A program made the position numbers and the translations under genes. Under the pieces are notes generated by a model, which was not told the DNA's origin, made no database searches, and saw only the letters and a list, made by a program, of their open reading frames with translations. A stretch of 64,000 nucleotides of DNA from an uncultured Lachnospiraceae bacterium (GTDB taxonomy: Bacteria > Bacillota > Clostridia > Lachnospirales > Lachnospiraceae). Positions within the stretch are counted from its first letter, which is position 1; every line of letters starts with the position of its first letter. The stretch spans positions 1 through 64,000 of the forward strand of contig CAMWBY010000011.1 of NCBI GenBank assembly GCA_947172645.1, read 5' to 3'. Below are positions 25,733 through 34,229 of this stretch, piece by piece.

Positions 25733-26317
25733 CTATGTATCAATCAGCAGCCCTTCCATAATATACAAAAGCTGCTCGTCCACCATCTTCTCCGTAATGC
25801 CAAAAGTCTGCGAATTAATCTTCATTCCTTCCAACACATACATAATATTGCAGGCCGTACCTTTCGGGTTCTCGCAGTAGAACTCCCCGGTCGCAATCCC
25901 CGCCTCAATCAGCTTCACTAAGACCTTGACGCCCGCATCGAACTGCCTGCGCAGCGTATTGTTCTTATCTTCCAAGCCATGCTCGAAAAAATATTCATAG
26001 ACCGCAACAGTCAAGTTGCTTTTCTTCTGTAAAAGTTCTTTCTTCTGCTCTTTCAGGAAAAGAGTCAGGATATCCGCCGCCGTATCTTCCTCCGAAATCT
26101 GCCCGGTAAAGACATCGTCCGTCTCTTCCGCTTCCATCTGCAATATATCCAGAAGAATCTGCTCCGTACTGTCAAAATACAAATAAAGCCCGCCCCGGCT
26201 GATTCCGCACGCCTCCACGATATCCTTCATCGTCACGTTTTTAAAGCCCTTCTCAACAAACACCTTCCTCGCCGTGTCCAGAATATATTTTTTCTTCTGC
26301 GCTGATTTCTCTCCCAT
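25733..26317 (-). CDS. TetR-family transcription regulator
   Basis: 194 aa. The N-terminal helix-turn-helix is clear (ILDTARKVFVEKGFKNVTMKD, then IVEACGISRGGLYLYF). The rest is an all-helical ligand-binding part (LLDILQMEAEETDDVF, then VKVLVKLIEAGIATGEF, then INSQTFGITEKMVDEQLLY). Such proteins repress a nearby exporter or enzyme in response to a small molecule. The next genes on the same strand are a LysM protein downstream and the 154-aa protein upstream; neither is an exporter, so the target is unknown. A good terminator follows. Confidence 0.9.
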   Translation of the reverse strand: MGEKSAQKKKYILDTARKVFVEKGFKNVTMKDIVEACGISRGGLYLYFDSTEQILLDILQMEAEETDDVFTGQISEEDTAADILTLFLKEQKKELLQKKSNLTVAVYEYFFEHGLEDKNNTLRRQFDAGVKVLVKLIEAGIATGEFYCENPKGTACNIMYVLEGMKINSQTFGITEKMVDEQLLYIMEGLLIDT

Positions 26318-26373
26318 GCCGCTTTCGTTTCCTTTTCCTTCTCTTACTTTCTATACCCCTGGCATACCGCAGG

Positions 26374-26838
26374 TCATACCATCGGTTTATCCCAAAATTC
26401 TATGTTCTGTTTCATCTTGCGGACAATGTTCAGGAATATCCTGTTATACACTGCCTCTGTCCAAAGCCTGCCCTTCGTCATGCCTCCCAGGACATACTTG
26501 GACAGAATCCCCTTCAGGACATCCATCTCCATAATACCCGCCCGGTCAATCGCGTTCAGCTCGTCTTTCACTGTGCGGAATCTGTATCTGGAATAAATAT
26601 AGGGATAATTCCGGTCCAAAAGCGTCGTTCTCTGTACTTCTTTGATAAAGCTCATCAATGTGCCGTCGTATACCGGAAAAGGAATCGAATGCCCCTTGAT
26701 GCCGGAACCCTCGAAATTCTCCGCCACGCTGGTTCCCGCCTTCTCTTCCAGCCACGGAAGATAACGGATAAGCCTCTCCACATCCGGTTTATATGTATTG
26801 ACTACATGCTGTCTATATACAAGGTCTTCCTTCTCCAT
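26374..26838 (-). CDS. Conserved Clostridia protein of unknown function
   Basis: 154 aa. It has a charged N-terminus (VNTYKPDVERLIRYLPWLE), a core (FPVYDGTLMSFIKEVQRTTLL), then DRNYPYIYSRYRFRT and a C-terminal GILSKYVLGGMTKGRLWTEA. I recall similar proteins as widespread in Lachnospiraceae, perhaps under DUF6508; this is not verified. It has no signal or span, so it is cytosolic. It lies 57 bp upstream of the TetR gene on the same strand and may be co-transcribed with it. Confidence 0.6.
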   Translation of the reverse strand: MEKEDLVYRQHVVNTYKPDVERLIRYLPWLEEKAGTSVAENFEGSGIKGHSIPFPVYDGTLMSFIKEVQRTTLLDRNYPYIYSRYRFRTVKDELNAIDRAGIMEMDVLKGILSKYVLGGMTKGRLWTEAVYNRIFLNIVRKMKQNIEFWDKPMV

Positions 26839-27075
26839 ATAGATTCCTTCCCCTCACTCTTTTGTCATACAGCGCCAGGCAGACGCCCCATATACTGTAT
26901 ATAGCTATATTTTCTGCCGCTGACAATCCTGTCAACACCTCTGTCATTTATTCTAGCATACTTTTTTTAAAAGTACAGCACAAAATACCCTCTCACTTCT
27001 TGTGCAACTTGCCGGGTTATCTATACGATAACCTGGATAACGGCGGACGAAAAAAATCCAGGTGACATTCTTTCC
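26839..27075. other. Divergent intergenic region with an inverted repeat
   Basis: No gene. GGTTATC (27015-27021) pairs with GATAACC (27027-27033) around TATAC, about 45 nt in front of the plus-strand -35 box; it could be an operator for the 756-aa gene. On the minus strand a TAGAAT-like -10 for the 154-aa gene is weak. Confidence 0.5.
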
Positions 27076-27104
27076 TTGTATTTATGGTGCAATCGTAGTA
27101 CACT
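27076..27104 (+). promoter_or_regulatory. Promoter of the 756-aa protein gene
   Basis: TTGTAT (27076-27081), 17-nt spacer, TACACT (27099-27104). Transcription would start just past the first leader hairpin arm. Confidence 0.65.
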
Positions 27105-27105
27105 G

Positions 27106-27164
27106 AATACAGCGGCGAAAAACGCTGTATTTGATATATAAGAGGGTTCCTGCCAACCGGCAGG
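27106..27164 (+). promoter_or_regulatory. Two-hairpin mRNA leader
   Basis: AATACAGCG pairs perfectly with CGCTGTATT (27106-27131), then CCTGCC with GGCAGG around AACC (27149-27164). The ribosome site GAAGGGGG lies right after. It may set mRNA stability or translation; it does not match a c-di-GMP or other riboswitch pattern I know. Confidence 0.5.
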
Positions 27165-27179
27165 CGAAGGGGGTATATT

Positions 27180-29450
27180 ATGGCTGTGAAAGAATTTCCT
27201 GCGGGAACAACTCTGGTCCAAAGCGAACAGGCAATCACCGCGCTTCACTTGATTGCAAAAGGCACTGTCCGCGCCACCTATCCGGGTGGTGAATACTATT
27301 TAAGCAAAGGGGACGTAATCGGGGTATGCGAGCTCCATTTCGGTTCCTACCTCGTCACATACCATGCGGAAGAGGCGGTGTCCATCGCGTCCTACCCATA
27401 TTCTAAAGCGCAGCTTGCCAATATTATGCGCTCCAATACGGAAATGGCGGACTTAATCATCACTTCCATGTTCAAACAAATCCGTGAAATCTTAGACCAG
27501 TATGAACTTGCATGTTTTGACTGTGATAACTTCTACCATTACCTGACGGACAGCTATTCCGAATATCTGTCTTTCTGTAAAAAACATGGCATTTCCGCCA
27601 GGTCTCTTCCTGCTCTGGAGACATTGACCGAGCTGGTTCTGGAAGATGATGTATCAGCCTGGATGAACGGCTATTATTCTCAGTTATGTAAACTTGTAAC
27701 ACGCACACCTGTCAAAGGCCAAGACCCTGATTTCCTGTTGGGCCTTCTCTCCAAGGCAAGTCAGGACATCCAACAGGTATTCTCCGTATGCCGTGTCCTT
27801 TATGACTATAAATCCGATATTACCAACCTGCTGATGAGCGAGAACCGCCTGGATTTCTTCGACCTCTATGCAAGCCTGTTGTATAAAGTCGGTTCCCATG
27901 CAGACGATTCCACATCCATCATCGCCGCGATTTCCAAAATGATGATTCAGTTGGAAAGCCAACCGTCCATCGACAAGGAAATGTATGCGCAGCGTGTCGG
28001 GGAATACAAGGAACGGCTCAACAATTTAGATAAACAGCCTGCCGAAACCCCGGATGGCGAATCAAAGCCTGCAGCCGACAGCGCTCCGGATATTAACGGC
28101 TCACTGGAGATAATCCTGGATTATGCCAAAGTGGATGAAGAGACAGCCAACGCTTTCCGCAGCGCAATCCAGCAGTACAGCAAAATGAGTGACAAGAACA
28201 ATTCCGACGACTCCTCCAGAAGGCTTCGCCTGAACATTACCAAACTGTTCTATCAGGTTTACGAGAAAGCCTTTATGAAGAGTCTGAATGATTTCGATAT
28301 ACCAAAAGTGCTTAAGATGTTCTTTAATTTCGGATATGTGGATGAACATCTGGCGGGTATGGAAAACGCGGCTTACCTCTACTCTATCGTAGACAAACTA
28401 CCCACCGACCCTTCCAGAAAAGTTTACACCATATACGAATGGCTGCATGCCATCCATGACGGTAAGAAGGCGCCCAGCCGTAACGAATTCGACACCGATT
28501 ACCAGGCTTATGTACATGAGCAGAAGATATCCGGTAAAATTTCCGCTGCGGACGAAGCCGCTATGCTGAAAGATACGAACAAGCAGGTATTATTCGAGCT
28601 CCAGAATATGTTCCAGACAGTCAACAAGATTACATTCGGGCGAATCAGCAGCTTCTGCCCGGTATTCTCGGAACATAACGTCTTAAAGGAACTGGATAAA
28701 GCCCTCGTCTCCGCCGACAATGTGGAGCAGGCGTTCAAGCATATCCGCTCTGTCGATTTCAGCGCGTACTACCGCGAGGTAATTTATACCAATCCCGCTC
28801 TTGGCATTGGCAAAGAGTACGTCAGCGTGGAGATTCTCCCTGACCTGATTCTAATGCCGAACGTAGGCGTCAGAGGCGTTATGTGGCAGGAAATTGAAGG
28901 TCGTAAGCGTACCACGCCTTCCCGTATGATGATATCCCTCTTCCAGATGGAAGACCTGACAAATATACTCGTAAGGCTTAGCGGCGACTACCGTTGGGAG
29001 ATGTGCAAGCGTATACAGGGAGCCCGGTGGAACGACATCTCGGAGGCATCCCTCACAAGCGAATATTTCGATTATATCCAGTTCTACAAGAAAAACCGCG
29101 ACCTTTCTGCAGATGCCAAAGATAAGATTAAGCTTAACATGCAGAAAGCCAAGAACAGTTTCAAGGAAATGTTTATCAGGGATTATGAATCCTGGGTTCT
29201 GTATGAAGGCGCAGGTTCCCCGCGTCTGAACAAGATTGCAAGAGCCATCCTCTTTACTTACTGTCCGTTCTCCAAGGAGATTCGCGACAAACTAAAGATG
29301 AACCCGCTTTACAAGGAAACAATGGAGCGCTATGACATCAAACTTGGACAGCGCATCCACCACTATAATAACCTGTTCCAGAAACTGAAAAATATCGGCG
29401 CGGAAATCCCGCCGGAGATTCAGGCCCAGAGAGATTTCCTGGGGTATTAA
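27180..29450 (+). CDS. Large protein with N-terminal cyclic-nucleotide-binding-like domain
   Basis: 756 aa. The first 110 residues are a cNMP-type jelly roll (FPAGTTLVQSEQAITALHLIAKG, cut here, then GGEYYLSKGDVIGVCELHFG), but the phosphate-binding cassette is not the usual RxAxV form. The remaining 640 residues show no family I know and are mostly helical. There is a Glu/Lys-rich region near 270-300 and a tail (NNLFQKLKNIGAEIPPEIQ). No DNA-binding or membrane part is seen. It stands alone on the plus strand with its own promoter and leader. A cytosolic regulator that senses a nucleotide is possible; this is inference. Confidence 0.8.
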   Translation: MAVKEFPAGTTLVQSEQAITALHLIAKGTVRATYPGGEYYLSKGDVIGVCELHFGSYLVTYHAEEAVSIASYPYSKAQLANIMRSNTEMADLIITSMFKQIREILDQYELACFDCDNFYHYLTDSYSEYLSFCKKHGISARSLPALETLTELVLEDDVSAWMNGYYSQLCKLVTRTPVKGQDPDFLLGLLSKASQDIQQVFSVCRVLYDYKSDITNLLMSENRLDFFDLYASLLYKVGSHADDSTSIIAAISKMMIQLESQPSIDKEMYAQRVGEYKERLNNLDKQPAETPDGESKPAADSAPDINGSLEIILDYAKVDEETANAFRSAIQQYSKMSDKNNSDDSSRRLRLNITKLFYQVYEKAFMKSLNDFDIPKVLKMFFNFGYVDEHLAGMENAAYLYSIVDKLPTDPSRKVYTIYEWLHAIHDGKKAPSRNEFDTDYQAYVHEQKISGKISAADEAAMLKDTNKQVLFELQNMFQTVNKITFGRISSFCPVFSEHNVLKELDKALVSADNVEQAFKHIRSVDFSAYYREVIYTNPALGIGKEYVSVEILPDLILMPNVGVRGVMWQEIEGRKRTTPSRMMISLFQMEDLTNILVRLSGDYRWEMCKRIQGARWNDISEASLTSEYFDYIQFYKKNRDLSADAKDKIKLNMQKAKNSFKEMFIRDYESWVLYEGAGSPRLNKIARAILFTYCPFSKEIRDKLKMNPLYKETMERYDIKLGQRIHHYNNLFQKLKNIGAEIPPEIQAQRDFLGY

Positions 29451-29477
29451 TTATCCGGTCTGTGCCGCCCTGTCAAG

Positions 29478-29575
29478 AAGGCTGTCGCAAAGTGACACTG
29501 TTCTACAATATATAGTTTCGTGTTATGCATACTAAAACTATATATTGTAAATATGTCATATTTTGCAGCAGCCTT
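29478..29575. repeat. 98-bp palindromic element downstream of the 756-aa gene
   Basis: Outer arms AAGGCTG/CAGCCTT, then GCAAA/TTTGC and TGACA/TGTCA, and an inner perfect 15-bp stem (29504-29518 with 29535-29549) around a 16-nt loop. TTTTTC follows on the plus strand, so it can also end the gene's transcript. It looks like a miniature element. Confidence 0.7.
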
Positions 29576-29870
29576 TTTCTTTTCTGGACAATCTTATCCC
29601 ATAGCCCGGTAAAAATACTCCCGCCTATCCCCAGATGCCTTCTCCGCATCCTATATTTCCCCTTCCGGAGCTAAAGCAACATATTTTTAAATTGGCGGCA
29701 TATATCGTCTTTTTTTTCCGTTTTTTTCTTGTGTTGGCTAATATAGTTTTATCTTTTTGTAATATAATTATAGACTCTGTCGAAAAAAAATATTATAGTA
29801 ATTACAGGCTTGATTACGGAAGTCAAGTCGGTTATAGCAATTCCGGAAGAATTCCCCTTTTACACAAGCG
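29576..29870. other. Gene-free AT-rich stretch
   Basis: No ORF with a ribosome site; T-rich runs and TATAAT-like strings occur but no gene is placed to use them. I see nothing further. Confidence 0.6.
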
Positions 29871-29903
29871 AAAACCTCGAAGGAACGGAACCTTCGAGGT
29901 TTT
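29871..29903 (-). terminator. Terminator of the GH53 operon
   Basis: A perfect 13-bp stem, AAAACCTCGAAGG/CCTTCGAGGTTTT, around 7 nt. T-runs exist on both sides, so it can end transcription both ways; it lies 20 nt after the GH53 stop. Confidence 0.9.
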
Positions 29904-29922
29904 TGTTTGTGCTGCTATTCTC

Positions 29923-31044
29923 TTAGTATTTATTTGGCATATTTCTGTAGTCCCGTATCGCTTCCAAAGCCGGCAGCGCATTCCCGTCATAATCGAAAAG
30001 CGCCTGGTTCGCCCACTCATTGCCGCAGGGACCTTTTTCCTCAATATAGGACAATGCCCCTTCCGTCGCCCAACCCGAACCGGCCACAGGAAGCCACGCC
30101 GGCTCCCAATAAAAGAACCCTCTGCATTTCTTCCCCGGTACCTGGTCTATGACGCCAAATAACGCCTGCATAAACGCTTTCTGCCCTTCTCTGCTCATGG
30201 GAAAAGCAAGTTTTTCCACCAATTCCGGTTTTGTGGCGTATCCCTTACGTTCTCCCGGAGATAGCTTCTCATAGGAGGCATAGTCCTCCATGGTAAATCC
30301 CATGGACACTTCCGCAATCACCAGTTCCTTGCCATAACGCTGCGCCAAATCATTCATGTTGTCCTGCAAATCTTTCAGGCTTCCATGCCAGAACGGATAG
30401 TAGGACAGCCCAATGACCTGAAAATCTTCTCCCCGCTCTATATAATGGTCAAACCAATCCCTGTACATCGCTCCGTTTCCGCCGTTGTCCAAATGAATCA
30501 TAACCGGAACGCCACCGTCCACCGCCCGCACGCCGCGGATGCCTGCGCTGATAAACCGGGCCAGGTTATCATATTCCGGCAGTTTTCCAAGAGGCCATAG
30601 CATACCGTTGGTCAACTCATTCCCGACCTGAATCATATCAGGAAAAAGTCCTTCCCCCTTCATGGCAAGCAACGTATCCTTCGTGTAGTGATAGACCGCC
30701 TCTTCCAACTGCCCTGCATCCATGCCGCGCCATGCCTTAGGCACTCTCTGCTTGCCAGGGTCCGCCCAGAAGTCGCTGTACTGTATATCCAATAGCACAT
30801 CCATGCCGTGACTGTGCGCACGCCTCGCCAGTTCAATCGTGGTGGGCAGGTCATTGGTGCCTGCCCCGTAAGGTTCCCCGTCTTCCGTATACGGGTCGTT
30901 CCACAGGCGCAGACGCACCGCATTTGTCCCATAGCTTCCAAGAATATCAAATACATCCTTTTCCACGCCATGGTCATAAAATTTACCGCCAAGGCTCTCC
31001 ACTTCCTTGACCGTGGATATGTCCATTCCCTTATAAAATTTCAT
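29923..31044 (-). CDS. GH53 arabinogalactan endo-beta-1,4-galactanase
   Basis: 373 aa from the ATG at 31044, with GGAGG 5 nt upstream. The GH53 barrel is plain: FYKGMDISTVKEVE, NAVRLRLWNDPY, DVLLDIQYSDFWADPGKQ, VGNELTNGMLWPLG with the acid/base Glu143, and ELVIAEVSMGF with the nucleophile Glu245. No signal peptide is present, so it works inside the cell on imported galactan oligosaccharides, unlike the usual secreted galactanases. It comes after a small zinc ribbon and a large glycan-related gene in one operon. Confidence 0.92.
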   Translation of the reverse strand: MKFYKGMDISTVKEVESLGGKFYDHGVEKDVFDILGSYGTNAVRLRLWNDPYTEDGEPYGAGTNDLPTTIELARRAHSHGMDVLLDIQYSDFWADPGKQRVPKAWRGMDAGQLEEAVYHYTKDTLLAMKGEGLFPDMIQVGNELTNGMLWPLGKLPEYDNLARFISAGIRGVRAVDGGVPVMIHLDNGGNGAMYRDWFDHYIERGEDFQVIGLSYYPFWHGSLKDLQDNMNDLAQRYGKELVIAEVSMGFTMEDYASYEKLSPGERKGYATKPELVEKLAFPMSREGQKAFMQALFGVIDQVPGKKCRGFFYWEPAWLPVAGSGWATEGALSYIEEKGPCGNEWANQALFDYDGNALPALEAIRDYRNMPNKY

Positions 31045-31063
31045 GACAGCCTCCATTTCCGAG

Positions 31064-31282
31064 TCAGTCAAAATCAAACTTCGTAAACCGCTTCATCGCA
31101 TCCTTATACCGGAACCGCACCAACTCGTTTTTCTCCAACACATCCTCTTCCGTCCCCACATACTGACAGCGGATGCAATGGTATTCTTTTTTATCCTTAT
31201 CATAAAACATATCGATGTCCAAATCTCTCATAAAGCAAGAAGGGCACCTATAATTTAATTTGCCTTTGCCAGATTGAGCCAT
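31064..31282 (-). CDS. Small zinc-ribbon protein
   Basis: 72 aa, ATG start with GGAGG 10 nt upstream, overlapping the end of the previous gene by 28 bp. It has CPSC near residue 13 and CIRC near residue 36, a treble-clef-like ribbon with a charged tail (RFRYKDAMKRFTKFDFD). It probably binds zinc and nucleic acid or protein. The tight overlap shows that it is translated with the glycan gene. The function is unknown. Confidence 0.7.
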   Translation of the reverse strand: MAQSGKGKLNYRCPSCFMRDLDIDMFYDKDKKEYHCIRCQYVGTEEDVLEKNELVRFRYKDAMKRFTKFDFD

Positions 31283-33093
31283 GTCGCAAACACCTCCTTA
31301 TCTTTTAACTTGGTCGTATACCCCAACGTAAACATCGGTGAGAAAGCGTAGCCTTCTTTGATATAGCCTACCGCGTCCTTCTTCTCACTGCTGATGGATA
31401 CTCTCGTCTCTATCTGAGGCACGACGGCTACCGCCTCCGTCGCCCCTTTCATCTGCGCCTCACGGCATCTGTATGCATAGTCAATCTTCTCTGTATCGGT
31501 CCCGTCGGTGACAGACAGCACAATGCCCGTCATATCCTCGGAATACTCCGTGGTGCCGTAACATGCCACCATATATTCATTCATCTCCACTTCCGCATCG
31601 GGATTGCTCATCTCCAAGACAGTTCTTTCTATTTTAATATTGGAGCTTCCCTCCTCGAAATACATCTTCGTCTGGAGTTTCACTGTCAAATCATAAAATT
31701 CGATATCCACCGGGTCCAGTGTCAGTATTCTCGTATTGCCCTCCTGGGAGAAATGGGCTTTCGTCCTGCACAGGCACAAATCCACTTCCTCACCGTTGTA
31801 CGTCAGTTTCGCGCTTCTCACGGTTCCTTCCCCCGCATAATGGGTGAAATAACCTGCCCTATATTTCTCCTGGATTAAGAACGGATAGGATGCGTCCGTC
31901 ACATGCTTCGTGCCAATCCCCACCGGCCATTCCAACTTCGCTGCGTAGGGGCGCAAATCCACGATGGCGCCACCCTGGTCCATATTCGCGCACACCCGCA
32001 TATAGGGGTCGCAGTACCAGAATAACTGTTTATCCGAGCCGTACAGGATGTCTCTCCAAAGCGCACACTCCGGTTCTGTGAGCCGCCTGTTCGCACGGTA
32101 AAAATCCGCAAACTCAGCCATCGTCATATCATCCAGCCTGCCCTCTTTCTTAAGCTTCCCATAATATGCCATGCCGTCCTCGTAAGATTTCAAAAGAAGC
32201 TCATAAGGAGCCTCCCAACGCCCCATCTTATTCATCCAGCCAGGTCCTACAAACATCATATTGTAAGCATAGCCGTTGTTATATCTGGCCAAGTCCCGAT
32301 ACTGGTCAATCAGATTATACAGATATGGATACTCCCACGTCTTAGAGTCATAGCTCATACTCCGCAGCACATTCTGCGGATGGGTTCCGAAGTTGGAGCC
32401 GTTACCGTCATAGCAGGCAATCAAATCCCGGGACAAATGCGGAATCGCCACAATGCCGCTGTCCTCCGCTTCATTGGCCGCCGGCGCATGTACATTCTGC
32501 TTGCTGGGAATCCAAGGCGCCCAAGGGCCGCCATCCATAAAGGTATACCAGGAATTGTTACACGTATGGTAGGCTTTCGGCCCTTCCTCCCAACAAGTGG
32601 CCACGGCGCACTTCACCATGGGATATTTTTCCTTAATATAATTCACCAGGTCTGCATCCATGTAATAAGACCCCGTAGACTCCGGGTAAAAACCGAACCT
32701 GTCATGGAACTTGCCAAACACATCGTCCACGATAGATTTCTTATCTTCCATCGAGAACATCCAGATACAGAAATCCTTCGTCTTATACTTCTCCCGAAAT
32801 TCCTCGCAGGGAAGTCCCAGCAAAGACAATGCAATCTCGTCTCCATATTTCTCATGGTCCTCCTTGGCAAGCCCTACCGCCTCGTCGTTAAATAAGGAAG
32901 CGTATGTCATCTGAATCGTCGTCTTCAGTCCGTTCTTGTGTGCAATCGCCTGCTGCGTCTTGAAGATATCCAGAGATTCTGTCAACAACTCTTTTCTCCC
33001 TATGTCTTCTTCCTTGCCGTGCCCGGTTACCTTCTCCGCATACTCAGGAACCATCTCCGGCCGATGGATGATGTTAACAATAAACTTATCCAT
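31255..33093 (-). CDS. Large putative carbohydrate-active protein (possibly DUF3863/DUF3864-like)
   Basis: 612 aa, ATG start with GGAGG about 9 nt upstream. The N-terminal half looks like a barrel related to polysaccharide deacetylase/GH57 folds: FIVNIIHRPEMVPEYA, then FGFYPESTGSYYMDADLVNY, then CAVATCWEEGPKAYHTCNNS. The C-terminal third is beta-rich (LTYNGEEVDLCLC, then IKIERTVLEMSNPDAEVEM), as in sugar-binding domains. I recall related proteins under DUF3863, which I cannot confirm. No signal, so cytosolic. Its place next to a GH53 gene and a LacI regulator suggests action on the same glycan. It has its own promoter. Confidence 0.6.
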   Translation of the reverse strand: MDKFIVNIIHRPEMVPEYAEKVTGHGKEEDIGRKELLTESLDIFKTQQAIAHKNGLKTTIQMTYASLFNDEAVGLAKEDHEKYGDEIALSLLGLPCEEFREKYKTKDFCIWMFSMEDKKSIVDDVFGKFHDRFGFYPESTGSYYMDADLVNYIKEKYPMVKCAVATCWEEGPKAYHTCNNSWYTFMDGGPWAPWIPSKQNVHAPAANEAEDSGIVAIPHLSRDLIACYDGNGSNFGTHPQNVLRSMSYDSKTWEYPYLYNLIDQYRDLARYNNGYAYNMMFVGPGWMNKMGRWEAPYELLLKSYEDGMAYYGKLKKEGRLDDMTMAEFADFYRANRRLTEPECALWRDILYGSDKQLFWYCDPYMRVCANMDQGGAIVDLRPYAAKLEWPVGIGTKHVTDASYPFLIQEKYRAGYFTHYAGEGTVRSAKLTYNGEEVDLCLCRTKAHFSQEGNTRILTLDPVDIEFYDLTVKLQTKMYFEEGSSNIKIERTVLEMSNPDAEVEMNEYMVACYGTTEYSEDMTGIVLSVTDGTDTEKIDYAYRCREAQMKGATEAVAVVPQIETRVSISSEKKDAVGYIKEGYAFSPMFTLGYTTKLKDKEVFATWLNLAKAN

Positions 33094-33174
33094 GTTTTCC
33101 TGTCCTCCGTTTTGTTCTGACTAAGTTAGTTGTTTGGTAATTTTCACTTTGCGCAATCGGTTGTTCATAAACCA

Positions 33175-33203
33175 AGAATATCAAAGTGCACAGAAAAAGT
33201 CAA
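33175..33203 (-). promoter_or_regulatory. Promoter of the glycan operon
   Basis: TTGACT, 17-nt spacer, TATTCT on the minus strand. The leader of about 75 nt contains TTGCGCAA, which could be part of a LacI-family site. Confidence 0.75.
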
Positions 33204-33217
33204 CTTATTTTTAACAT

Positions 33218-33241
33218 CTAAAAAAACGAGCACAGCTCGTT
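33218..33241 (-). terminator. Terminator after the acetyltransferase gene
   Basis: AACGAGC/GCTCGTT perfect stem with a 3-nt loop, then seven T on the minus strand. A second hairpin (33244-33264, GAGTTCCGC/GCGGACTC) lies just before it. Confidence 0.85.
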
Positions 33242-33277
33242 TGCGAGTTCCGCTTCGCGGACTCGAATAGTCCGGGA

Positions 33278-33296
33278 ACTTTCCTATAAAGTAAAA
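33278..33296. repeat. 19-bp dispersed repeat, copy 1
   Basis: Identical over 19 bp to 61690-61708 (core TTTCCTATAAAGT). Both copies lie beside terminator hairpins. Confidence 0.7.
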
Positions 33297-33335
33297 TAAA
33301 CATCCCCTCTCATCAAAGTTGGGATGCTTATCTCG

Positions 33336-34127
33336 TCATTTTCTATTTTCCTCTATCCATTTCACAGCAAAGTCTACCAGTGCCCTTTGGCTCATCATGG
33401 AAAGATTACCATTTCCTAAAGATACATGGCGCGCCTTCCCTGTCTGCTCGAATGCCTCTCCTATTGCTGAAAAATCTTCTCCGTCTACAGCTAATGTCTC
33501 ATAGGATTTCCATATGCGCTGTCCGTTAAGCCGTATGGCGCTGCTTTCTATGACCGTATGCTTACTTGGATATTCAGCCCTCGCATCCGCTAAATGAAGG
33601 GAGGTATTCTTGTCATAGCCGACTCCAATCAGTAATACATACCCATCAAGTTCATACAGCCTGCCAATGGGCGAGCTGTCGCCAAAAATATCCGACAAGT
33701 CATGATTTTCTGTCAGATACTGCGCATAACGTCCCCTTGCCGCTACTGACCTTGCAGGATGCTCGCTTCTAAGTGTCCCCGGCCACTGCCGAAACATTTC
33801 TGATACGGCGCCCATTGTATTTGTGGGTGTAATCCGTTTGTCATAAGCAGGTATGTATTCACGTATGACGGGCCACCATTCCTCCGGTTCCTGCCAGTAA
33901 ACGCCTGCCGACGGGTCTAAATTCTTCCATGACTGTGTCGGCATCATAATCGTACCTTCATCGCCAACGCTCTCAATCAATGCTTCAATAACTGACTGTG
34001 CGCCGCCGCACACATAACCCAGGCTGTTCAACGACGTATGCACCATAACGGCCTGCCCCTTTTGGACGCCAACAGCTTTCAAAGCAGTTTTTATATCGTG
34101 GGGCGTTACCAATTTTCTTTTTTCCAT
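33336..34127 (-). CDS. AAC(3)-fold N-acetyltransferase
   Basis: 263 aa from the ATG at 34127, with GGAGG 9 nt upstream. It has the aminoglycoside 3-N-acetyltransferase (antibiotic_NAT, YokD-like) fold: VMVHTSLNSLGYVCGGAQS, EGTIMMPTQSW, SEHPARSVAARG with the catalytic His, and LLIGVGYDKNTSLHLADA. It uses acetyl-CoA. Setting it in a carbohydrate operon with a LacI regulator, it more likely acts on an amino sugar or other housekeeping amine than as antibiotic resistance; this is inference. It lies 102 bp downstream of the LacI gene. Confidence 0.85.
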   Translation of the reverse strand: MEKRKLVTPHDIKTALKAVGVQKGQAVMVHTSLNSLGYVCGGAQSVIEALIESVGDEGTIMMPTQSWKNLDPSAGVYWQEPEEWWPVIREYIPAYDKRITPTNTMGAVSEMFRQWPGTLRSEHPARSVAARGRYAQYLTENHDLSDIFGDSSPIGRLYELDGYVLLIGVGYDKNTSLHLADARAEYPSKHTVIESSAIRLNGQRIWKSYETLAVDGEDFSAIGEAFEQTGKARHVSLGNGNLSMMSQRALVDFAVKWIEENRK

Positions 34128-34229
34128 CCTATTCTTCCTCCAATCTACCTTGCAGCAGTTGTAATAATAATAAGATGAACCATGACAAATAGCAAAGGTT
34201 AAACGCATAACCAATAACAAAATTTAATC

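Noticed and set aside
27106-27164. Riboswitch in the leader of the 756-aa gene
   Set aside because: The leader is only about 70 nt and has two simple hairpins, without the conserved core of any riboswitch class I know.
33336-34127. Aminoglycoside resistance gene
   Set aside because: The fold is right, but the context is a sugar operon and no mobile resistance markers are near, so resistance is not claimed.
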